A DNA stretch of 64,000 nucleotides from Streptomyces sp. NBC_00670 (GTDB lineage Bacteria > Actinomycetota > Actinomycetes > Streptomycetales > Streptomycetaceae), in assembly GCF_036226765.1 (NCBI RefSeq), contig NZ_CP109017.1:2989501-3053500 (forward strand). Direction: 5' to 3'. Below are positions 28,129-35,018 of this stretch, in pieces. Position numbers and translations under genes: made by a program. Under the pieces are notes generated by a model. It was not told the origin of the DNA and did no database searches. It was given only the letters and a program-made list of their open reading frames with translations. Numbering within the stretch: the stretch's first letter is position 1; each line of letters begins with the position of its first letter.

Positions 28129-29121
28129 TCAGGGACGGGCCCCCGACTCCGCCGCGCGGATCGCATCGCGGTACGTGCGGGCCGCGGCGCGGAGCGCCGC
28201 CTCGGGGTCCACGCCGGCCGCCTCCGCCGACGCCGCGAGGGCGAGGAGCTCGTAGCCCACGCCCTCCCCCGTCGGCAACGGCACCGCCAGCCCCGCCCCC
28301 CGCGCCCGCGAGGCCAGCTTGGCCGCGAGCGCGAGGCCGGGCTGCCCCACCGGCACCCCCTCCGTCACCGACGCCCGCCGCTTCTCCTCCGCCTTCGTCC
28401 GCAGCCAGTGCGCCTTGACCTCCTCCGGCGTACTCGCGCTCTCCTCCCCGAAGACATGCGGATGCCGGTGGATCAGCTTCGCCACGATCCCCCCGGCGAC
28501 GTCGTCGACGGAGAACGGCTCCTCCGCGTCCTCCTCCGCGATCCGCGCGTGGAAGACGACCTGGAGCAGCACGTCCCCCAGTTCCTCCCGCAGTTCCTCC
28601 CGGTCCCCGTCCTCGATCGCCTCGACCAGTTCGTACGCCTCCTCGATCGCGTACTTGGCCAGCCCCTCGTGGGTCTGCCGCGAGGACCACGGGCACTCGC
28701 GCCGGATGCGGTCCATGACCTGGACGAGGTCGAGGAGCCGGGCGCCGGGGAGGTCGTAGGAGGCGGGGAGCAGTTCGAGGTCGGGCATCCGGACCCGGCC
28801 GGAGCCGGCCAGCCGGGCCAGCCCGTCGGTCAGCCGCGGCTCGCCCTCGCCGGTCGCGACGACGACCACCGTCCGCCCGCCGGCGCACGCGTCGACCAGT
28901 TCACCGGCGTCCGGCGCGGCCTCGTCCACCGTGACGCCGGCCTCCCGCAGATACGGCAGCTGCGGATGCGCGCCGTCCGCGCACAGCACCCGGTCGGCCG
29001 TGCGCAGCAGCTGCCAGGCGGGCCAGGACAGCAGCCCGGGGGCGACCCGGTGGCTGGTGGTGAGCAGGACTATGCGCCCGGGGGCGTCGGCCGCGGTGGC
29101 CTCGGGACTGGTTGCGTTCAC
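28129..29121 (-). CDS. mazG: Nucleoside triphosphate pyrophosphohydrolase MazG
   Basis: 330 residues. The MazG core (about 133-235) shows CPWSSRQTHEGLAKYAIEEA then YELVEAIEDGDREELREELG, containing the EExxE and ExxD metal ligands and ending in DVLLQVVFHARIAEED. The N-terminal 120 residues (VLLTTSHRVAPGLLSWPAW, VVVVATGEGEPRLTDGLARL) resemble a degenerate tetrapyrrole-methylase-like domain, common in actinobacterial MazG. It hydrolyses (d)NTPs to NMP plus PPi and helps clear aberrant nucleotides. The region just upstream (29122-29150) then gives way to the transposon cluster, so its promoter may have been changed. Confidence 0.93.
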   Translation of the reverse strand: MNATSPEATAADAPGRIVLLTTSHRVAPGLLSWPAWQLLRTADRVLCADGAHPQLPYLREAGVTVDEAAPDAGELVDACAGGRTVVVVATGEGEPRLTDGLARLAGSGRVRMPDLELLPASYDLPGARLLDLVQVMDRIRRECPWSSRQTHEGLAKYAIEEAYELVEAIEDGDREELREELGDVLLQVVFHARIAEEDAEEPFSVDDVAGGIVAKLIHRHPHVFGEESASTPEEVKAHWLRTKAEEKRRASVTEGVPVGQPGLALAAKLASRARGAGLAVPLPTGEGVGYELLALAASAEAAGVDPEAALRAAARTYRDAIRAAESGARP

Positions 29122-29154
29122 CCCTCGAACGTAACCCGTCAGGCCCCGGCCTAG

Positions 29155-29337
29155 GGCCTGTCGTTTGGCTCAGCTCGCAGACGCGGGGTCTGGCACGCAC
29201 ATCTGCGGCGTTGTCGTCGGTCGCCGACGCTCCGCGTCGACTCCCTCCTCCGCCTTGCAGCTGCACGCACCAGACCCCGCTCACCGGCGCTAGAACGGCA
29301 CCGTCGGCCCCCTGCGACCTGATCCAAACGACAGGCC
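29155..29337. mobile_element. MITE-like non-coding element with perfect terminal inverted repeats
   Basis: GGCCTGTCGTTTGG at 29155 and its exact complement ending at 29337; with flanking CTAG at both ends (29151-29154 and 29338-29341) the perfect arms are 18 bp. A subterminal 11-bp inverted repeat (GCGGGGTCTGG at 29183, CCAGACCCCGC at 29270) lies inside. No transposase is encoded in 183 bp. The CTAG ends are most likely a target duplication. Parent family cannot be named with certainty. Confidence 0.8.
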
Positions 29338-29341
29338 CTAG

Positions 29342-30749
29342 TAGTGCTTCGTTAGGTTCTGGGTCTGATTCTGCGTGTGGTGAGTGGTCGACCGCAGGTG
29401 GTGCAGGTGCCGGTCCAGCACCTCAGCAGGTCCTGGAGGACATCGAGGACCTGGTAGAGGGTCAGGCCGGCATGTGGGCTTTTGGGTCGAGCCGCCGGAG
29501 GGTGAGGAAGGCCTGGGCGGCGGTGACGAGGGTGACGTGGTGGTGCCAGCCGCGCCAGGTGCGGCCTTCGAAGTGGTCCAGCCCGAGTCCGTGCTTGAGC
29601 TCGCGGTAGTCGTGCTCGATGCGCCAGCGCATCTTCGCCCACCGCACCAGGTCAGCGACCGGGGTGGTGGCGGGCAGGTTTGATATCCAGTAGCCGGTCG
29701 GAGCGTCCTGGCCGTCCGGCCATTCGACCAGCAGGGTCTGGGAGGGCAGGACTCCGTTCCAGTGGTTGCGGCCGCCGCCCGCCTCCTGGGCAGCGGCCAG
29801 GCATTGCTTGCCCGCGGGCCGCACTGTCAGCACCGCGAACCGTGAGGTCATCGCGCCTTTGCTGCCCTGCCTCCAGGTCACCTCGGTGAACCGGCTGGCA
29901 CTGGCCCGCGCCGCAAGGGCGGAAACGGCTCGGGGTGGGGTGCGGTAGCGGGGCAGGGTCGGCGGTCCGAGCCCGCCGTAGACGGGCTGGTGCGGCTCGA
30001 CCTCCTCCGGGTGGGCGACTTCCTTGCCGGTCAGCGCGAGGACGTAGGACAGTCCTCGCTTCTCGAGGCCGAGGCGGAAGGGGGTGCTGACGCCGTAGCC
30101 GGCGTCGGCGACCACGACCGGCGCCTTCAACCGCCAGTCGGTCAGGCTGTCGAGCAGGCCGAGCGCGAGACGCCACTTCTCCTGGTGGACGACGTCGTCG
30201 GGGACTCCGGCCCGGCGGCAGCGGTCCGGTTCGTCCGTCCACTCGCGCGGCAGATACAACTCCCAGTTCAGCGGGCAGGACGCGGTGTCGGTGGCGGCAT
30301 GGACGCTGACCGCGACCTGGCAGTTCGCGCGTTTGCCGACCGCTCCGCAGTATTGGCGGGCCACCCCGGCCGACGCCTTGCCGCACTTGGGGAACGACAC
30401 GTCGTCGATCACCCACACCTCAGGAGTGATCACCTCGGACAGCCGCTCAGCGATCCGCTGCCTGACTGGCAGCGGATCCCACGGCGACTGGTTCACGAAC
30501 TGCTGCAGGGCCTGCATGTTCCCGTCCGGCAGCCGCTCGGCCATCGGCTGGACCGACTTGCGCCGGCCGTCGAGCATCAGGCCCCGCAGATAACACTCGC
30601 CCCACCGCCGCTGATCCCGGCGCGGCAACGACCCGAACACATCGGCAACGAACCCCGCCAACTCGCCCCGGAGCCGTTCCACCTCCCCCAGCCTCATCCT
30701 GGGAGGCTGCCCACCACCAGCCGAGATCACTCAACGTAACGAAGCACTA
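29342..30749. mobile_element. IS701-family insertion sequence, intact
   Basis: 1408 bp with TAGTGCTTCGTTA at the left end and TAACGAAGCACTA at the right; both flanks carry CTAG (29338-29341 and 30750-30753). IS701 elements duplicate YTAR, and CTAG fits. The single gene is a full-length DDE transposase on the minus strand. Confidence 0.93.
29462..30730 (-). CDS. IS701-family transposase
   Basis: 422 residues from a GTG at 30730; an ATG at 30697 (MRLGEVERL) is an alternative. DDE-type catalytic residues: Asp in VWVIDDVSFPKCGK, Asp in VVADAGYGVSTPFR, and Glu in WRIEHDYRELKHGLGLDHFE. The N-terminal RRDQRRWGECYLRGLMLDGR is typical. It carries out cut-and-paste transposition within its IS. No frameshift or stop is visible, so it could be active. 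Confidence 0.94.
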   Translation of the reverse strand: MISAGGGQPPRMRLGEVERLRGELAGFVADVFGSLPRRDQRRWGECYLRGLMLDGRRKSVQPMAERLPDGNMQALQQFVNQSPWDPLPVRQRIAERLSEVITPEVWVIDDVSFPKCGKASAGVARQYCGAVGKRANCQVAVSVHAATDTASCPLNWELYLPREWTDEPDRCRRAGVPDDVVHQEKWRLALGLLDSLTDWRLKAPVVVADAGYGVSTPFRLGLEKRGLSYVLALTGKEVAHPEEVEPHQPVYGGLGPPTLPRYRTPPRAVSALAARASASRFTEVTWRQGSKGAMTSRFAVLTVRPAGKQCLAAAQEAGGGRNHWNGVLPSQTLLVEWPDGQDAPTGYWISNLPATTPVADLVRWAKMRWRIEHDYRELKHGLGLDHFEGRTWRGWHHHVTLVTAAQAFLTLRRLDPKAHMPA

Positions 30750-30754
30750 CTAGC

Positions 30755-31822
30755 TGTTCTGTCCGGGGAGGTTGTGGACGGGTGAGCCAGGTCTCGGCTG
30801 AGGGATCTTGAACAGGTGAGGGCCTTCCGGTTCGGTGTGGATTGCGACGTCTACACCTGACCGAAAGGCCCTCGTGCCCCACCGTAATGCACCCCTGACC
30901 GAGACTGGACGGCTGCGCCTGGCCCGCTGCGTGGTCGAGGACAACTGGCCCCTTCGACGCGCCGCGGAACGTTTCCAGGTCTCACCCACCACGGCCCAGC
31001 GCTGGGCCGACCGCTACCGCACACACGGCGAGGCGGGCATGAGCGACCACTCCTCCCGTCCGCACACCAGCCCGCGCCGCACCCCGACCCGCACCGAACG
31101 CCGGATCATCAAGGTCCGCGTCCTGCGCCGCTGGGGACCGGCCCGCATCGCCCACCTGCTGCACCTGGTGCCCTCGACCGTGCACCGCGTCCTGACCCGC
31201 TTCGGCCTGGCCCGCCTCACCCACCTGGACCGGGCAACGGGCCGCGTCATCCGCCGCTACGAACGCGCCAGGCCCGGCGAGCTGGTCCACGTGGACATCA
31301 AGAAACTCGGCAACATCCCCGACGGCGGTGGCCACAAGGTGCTGGGCCGCCAGGCCGGGCGCAAGAACCGCGCGGGCGCCGGCTACAGCTACCTGCACAC
31401 CGCCGTCGACGACCACTCCCGCCTCGCCTACAGCGAGATCCACGCAGACGAGAAGAAGGAGACCGCCACCGGCTTCTGGCAGCGGGCCCACACCTTCTTC
31501 ACCGAGTACGGGATCACCATCGAGCGGGTGCTGACGGACAACGGCTCCTGCTACCGCTCACGCCACTGGCGCGACGCTCTCGCGGCGGCCGGGATCGTCC
31601 ACAAACGAACCCGGCCCTACCGGCCGCAGACCAACGGCAAGGTCGAACGCTTCAACCGCACCCTGCTCGACGAGTGGGCCTACGCCCGCACCTACCGATC
31701 GGAGACCGAACGACGGGAGGCATTCCCCGGCTGGCTGCACACCTACAATCACCACCGCGGACACACCGCGCTGAAGGGCCAACCACCCGCCAGCCGCGTC
31801 CCCAACCTCACGGGTCAGTACA
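30755..31822. mobile_element. IS481-family insertion sequence, intact
   Basis: 1068 bp. Imperfect ends: left TGTTCTGTCCGGGGAGGTTG, right complement TGTACTGACCCGTGAGGTTG. A 6-bp duplication ACTAGC flanks it (30749-30754 and 31823-31828). Its left copy begins with the last base of the IS701 element, so this IS inserted after IS701. Confidence 0.93.
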
Positions 31823-31827
31823 ACTAG
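30874..31827 (+). CDS. IS481-family transposase
   Basis: 317 residues from a GTG at 30874 (start PHRNAPLTETGRLRLARC). A helix-turn-helix (LRRAAERFQVSPTTAQRWAD) precedes an rve integrase core with DDE residues: Asp in VHVDIKKLG, Asp in VLTDNGSCY and Glu in NGKVERFNRTLLDEWA. Its stop codon TAG (31825-31827) is not part of the IS: it lies in the target duplication, so the reading frame ends only because of where the element landed. Appears intact and potentially active. Confidence 0.93.
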   Translation: MPHRNAPLTETGRLRLARCVVEDNWPLRRAAERFQVSPTTAQRWADRYRTHGEAGMSDHSSRPHTSPRRTPTRTERRIIKVRVLRRWGPARIAHLLHLVPSTVHRVLTRFGLARLTHLDRATGRVIRRYERARPGELVHVDIKKLGNIPDGGGHKVLGRQAGRKNRAGAGYSYLHTAVDDHSRLAYSEIHADEKKETATGFWQRAHTFFTEYGITIERVLTDNGSCYRSRHWRDALAAAGIVHKRTRPYRPQTNGKVERFNRTLLDEWAYARTYRSETERREAFPGWLHTYNHHRGHTALKGQPPASRVPNLTGQYN

Positions 31828-32453
31828 CTCACGTCCCGCACCCAGGGGGTCTTGGCGTCGACCCGGCTGCTCTTCTGCACGTCCCAGCTGCCGTAGCGCG
31901 GGTTGATGTCGACGTCGAGCGACTTGGAGGCGTCGGAGAGCGACTTCCAGAAGACGGCCTTGCCGGTGCTGGTGTTCATGTCGGCACCGAGGGCCGCGGC
32001 CAGCTTCTGCGCCCGCACCTCCGTGCGCAGGCTCTCGTCGAGCCGCGCGGGCGCCACCCCGTACTGCCGCAGCCAGGCGGTGCGCAGCTCCTGGGCGCCG
32101 CCGGCCTGCTGCTCCAGGGAGGTGCGCATCGTCTGCACGTCCCGGTCGGTGACCGTGACGCCCGCGTCCTTCGCGGCCCGGTTCAGGACCCGGTCGAGGA
32201 CGAGGGTGTGCAGGGTGTCCCGGGTGAGGCTGCTGGTGCGGGCGACCTCCTGGGCGTACTGGGTCTGGTCCCCGGTGGCGGTCCGCTGGGCGGTGCGCAC
32301 CTCCTCCACCCTGTTCTCCAGCTGGGCGACCGTGATCCGCTGTCCGCCGACGACGGCCGCGGCACCTGGGTGGGAGTCGCTTCCGCAGGCGGTGAGGACG
32401 GGGGCCGCGAGAAGGGCGGCGCTGAGGGCGATCGCGGTGCGACGGCGGTGCAA
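31824..32453 (-). CDS. SurA N-terminal domain-like lipoprotein
   Basis: 209 residues from a TTG at 32453 with GGGAGG about 6 nt upstream, chosen because a lipoprotein signal follows directly (HRRRTAIALSAALLAAPVLT-ACGS, Cys anchoring site). The body has ITVAQLENRVEEVRTAQRTA and TRDTLHTLVLDRVLNRAAKD, the SurA/PpiC-like chaperone helices; no PPIase domain is visible. It is exported to the cell surface and probably aids folding. Its stop TAG shares the CTAG with the IS481 insertion, so the gene remains complete but its original downstream sequence is displaced. Next to the STPK gene. Confidence 0.8.
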   Translation of the reverse strand: MHRRRTAIALSAALLAAPVLTACGSDSHPGAAAVVGGQRITVAQLENRVEEVRTAQRTATGDQTQYAQEVARTSSLTRDTLHTLVLDRVLNRAAKDAGVTVTDRDVQTMRTSLEQQAGGAQELRTAWLRQYGVAPARLDESLRTEVRAQKLAAALGADMNTSTGKAVFWKSLSDASKSLDVDINPRYGSWDVQKSSRVDAKTPWVRDVS

Positions 32454-32676
32454 GGTGGGCCTCCCGGAGGTTGTGCATGCCAGGTGCGACGCGCAGCGTC
32501 TCCTTGAGGGGTGGTGGTCGGGCGACGGGCGGGCGCACAAGGTCTTGCGGTGATCGATGGTAGGCAGTGGCCGAGCTGCGGCCAAGGCATTGGACCAACG
32601 ATTCGCGACGACTTCGGGCACCGCCCGCCCCCTTACGACCGGGCACCGCGCGCCCGCACGAGCAGCCCCCCGGCCG

Positions 32677-34236
32677 TCAGCCGCGGACCTGCCCCAGCCA
32701 CTGGAGTGTGCGGCGGATCTCCGCGGCCAGGGGGTGGCCCGGGCCGTGCTGTCGTTCGACGTCGGCCAGGAGGCGGCCCAGGATGTCGTGCGCGGCGCCG
32801 CGGTCGCCGAGGGCGAGCAGCAGGTGCCCGATGCGGCGCCGGAGTTCGAGCGCGGTCGCGGGGTCGCCGCCGACGTACCTGTTCTCGTAGTACGGCAGCA
32901 GCGCGCGGTACTCGGCGAGCGCGGCGGCGGGTTCGCCGAGCTGTTCGAGGCACTGGGCGGCCTCGTAGCGGAAGCGCAGCGACTGGGTGTCGGCCTGGCC
33001 GGCCTCGGCGGCGCGTTCGTCGGCGAGGCGGCGCAGCTCGGGCAGGGCGCGGCGGTACTGCCCGTCGTCCATGAGCGTGGCCGCGTACTGCTTGCGCAGG
33101 GTGCGGACGACGGGTGAGTGCTCGCCGTGCTCGGCGGCGGCGGCCGGGAGGATCGAGCCGAGGATGTCGACGGCCTGGGTGATGCGGCCCTCGCCGAGCA
33201 GCCGCTTGACCTCGTCGACGGCGCCCGCGACATCGGGCTTCTCGACGTTCTCCGCAGCGGGCGTGGCCTGCGGTTGGGACGCGGGGGTGCGCGCGCGGTC
33301 CGGCCAGGGGGCGTGCGGACGCAGGAAGGGGCGCGTGGGGTCGAGCGGGGCACCGGTGGGCAGGCCGCGCGCCGGGAGCAGGGGCAGCAGCGCCTCGTAC
33401 GTCTCCTGCGCGGAGGCGGGCCGGTGCAGCGGGTCCTTGGCGAGCAGCCGCAGCACCAGCGTCTCCATCGCCTCGGGGACCTCCGGGCGCAGCCGGCGCA
33501 CGGGCAGCGGCGGCTCGTAGAGGTGGCGGTGGAGGACGCCGAGGGCGGTGGTGCCGGTGAACGGCACGTTGCCGCTGAGCAGTTCGTGCATCAGCACGCC
33601 GAGTGCGTACAGGTCGGTGTACGGGCCGACGGCGCCGCCCATCGCCTGCTCGGGCGCCATGTAGGCGGGGCTGCCGATGGGCGAACCGGTGTGCGTGAGG
33701 CGGGTGGTGTCGGTGTCCATGACGTGCGCGACGCCGAGGTCGAGCACGGTGACCGTGCCGTCCTGCTTGACCATCACGTTCCGCGGCTTGAGGTCGCGGT
33801 GGACGATCGGCACGGCGTGCACCGCGGAGAGCACGGCGCACAGCTGCGCGGCGACGGCGGCCACCCACTGCCAGGGGTAGGGGTCGTGCTCGGCGAGGTG
33901 GTCGGCGAGGTCGGCGCCGTCGACGTACTGCATGACGAGGAACAGCTCCTCGCCCTCGCTGCCCGCGTCGTGCACCGTGACCAGGCCCGGGTGGTCGACC
34001 TGGGCGGTGACCCGGCACTCGCGCACGAACCGGCGGCGCAGTTCGTCGGCCTCCTGGCCCGCGACCTTGTCGGGCCGCAGCAGCTTGACCGCCACGCGCC
34101 GGTCGAGGCGGCGGTCGTACGCCGTCCAGACCTGGCCCATGCCGCCCTGCCCGATGAGGGTGGACAGCTCGTAGCGGCCGGCGACTATCCGCCCGGTTCC
34201 GGTGCCGGTGCCCGTGCCGGGGGTGGCCACACTCAC
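32677..34236 (-). CDS. Soluble Ser/Thr protein kinase with C-terminal TPR-like region
   Basis: 519 residues from a GTG at 34236 that overlaps the upstream stop by 4 nt (GTGA). Hanks-type kinase (about 20-290): GQGGMGQVW (P-loop), VAVKLL (Lys), HRDLKPRNVMV (catalytic loop), DLGVAHV in place of DFG, and GSPAYMAPEQ (activation loop end). No transmembrane helix is visible; the tail (about 340-519) shows TPR-like helices (VVRTLRKQYAATLMDDGQ, FRYEAAQCLEQLGEPAAALA). It would phosphorylate cytoplasmic targets. Coupled to the membrane protein at 34233, a possible anchor. DLG rather than DFG is common in actinobacterial kinases. Confidence 0.93.
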   Translation of the reverse strand: MSVATPGTGTGTGTGRIVAGRYELSTLIGQGGMGQVWTAYDRRLDRRVAVKLLRPDKVAGQEADELRRRFVRECRVTAQVDHPGLVTVHDAGSEGEELFLVMQYVDGADLADHLAEHDPYPWQWVAAVAAQLCAVLSAVHAVPIVHRDLKPRNVMVKQDGTVTVLDLGVAHVMDTDTTRLTHTGSPIGSPAYMAPEQAMGGAVGPYTDLYALGVLMHELLSGNVPFTGTTALGVLHRHLYEPPLPVRRLRPEVPEAMETLVLRLLAKDPLHRPASAQETYEALLPLLPARGLPTGAPLDPTRPFLRPHAPWPDRARTPASQPQATPAAENVEKPDVAGAVDEVKRLLGEGRITQAVDILGSILPAAAAEHGEHSPVVRTLRKQYAATLMDDGQYRRALPELRRLADERAAEAGQADTQSLRFRYEAAQCLEQLGEPAAALAEYRALLPYYENRYVGGDPATALELRRRIGHLLLALGDRGAAHDILGRLLADVERQHGPGHPLAAEIRRTLQWLGQVRG

Positions 34237-34868
34237 CTGTCACCCTCCTGCTTGCGCAGGTAGTCGCTGAGCTCGTCCAGTTCGGCGCGGACCTGGTCGA
34301 TCCGGGCCGGTCCTGGCCGGCCCGCGGTGTTCTCGGCGGAGTTGGGTATCGGCGTGGAGGCGGGGCCGGGCTGGTACGGGGGCTGCGGCTGCGGCGCCGG
34401 GGCGGCCTGGGTGGCGGCGTACGGCTGCGGCGGTATCGGGGTCTGCCGGTTCGCGTAGGGCTGCTGCGGCGGGGCCGGGTAGCCGTAGCCCTGCCGGGGT
34501 CCGGGCGGGTACACCGCGCCGGTCTGCGGGCCCGGCCCGTACAGCGGGGACTGCCTGCGCCGCATGTCGAAGAGGATGTAGTAGGTGCCGCTGCCCGCGC
34601 CGAGGAGCAGCAGGACGATGATCCCCACGTCGGTGAGGGGGTTCGATTCCGGGAGCGAGCCGACGACGGCGAAGCAGGTGATGATCAGCGGCACGCTCAC
34701 CACCGCGAACAGCCAGTCCCGCGCGCGGCGGCTCAGCACGGCGATGCGGAACAGCGGCAGGAAGGAGAGCAGTCCGATGGAGAAGAAGCTGCCGAGGAAG
34801 ACCAGCACGCGAATGGCGATGACCGAGCCCGGGGTGCGGGCGGGCGGCTGCATGCCGTGGCCGTACAT
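34233..34868 (-). CDS. Membrane protein coupled to the kinase, Pro/Gln-rich tail
   Basis: 211 residues, ATG at 34868 with AGGAG 5 nt upstream. Three hydrophobic helices: VIAIRVLVFLGSFFSIGLLSF (about 17-37), WLFAVVSVPLIITCFAVVG (52-70) and DVGIIVLLLLGAGSGTYYIL (80-99). The rest (about 105-185) is Pro/Gln/Tyr-rich and disordered, ending in a short acidic helix (RIDQVRAELDELSDYLRKQE). Overlapping GTGA with the kinase start implies co-translation, so it may partner or anchor that kinase; this is inference from context. Confidence 0.8.
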   Translation of the reverse strand: MYGHGMQPPARTPGSVIAIRVLVFLGSFFSIGLLSFLPLFRIAVLSRRARDWLFAVVSVPLIITCFAVVGSLPESNPLTDVGIIVLLLLGAGSGTYYILFDMRRRQSPLYGPGPQTGAVYPPGPRQGYGYPAPPQQPYANRQTPIPPQPYAATQAAPAPQPQPPYQPGPASTPIPNSAENTAGRPGPARIDQVRAELDELSDYLRKQEGDR

Positions 34869-35018
34869 GACTGCTCCTGGGACCGGGCGGGATACCGACG
34901 GACGGTACGGGTTTCGGAGTCAGAGCGTATAACCCGCCTCGGACAACCGGTCACGGGTTGCGCGTAACCGTTGTGCCACCGATGGCCTTCGCGCTCCCGC
35001 GCGCCCCCTGGCGGGCCG

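Noticed and set aside
29155..31822. Integrated phage or ICE around the transposases
   Set aside because: Only two IS elements and one MITE; no integrase of tyrosine or serine type, no phage or transfer genes.
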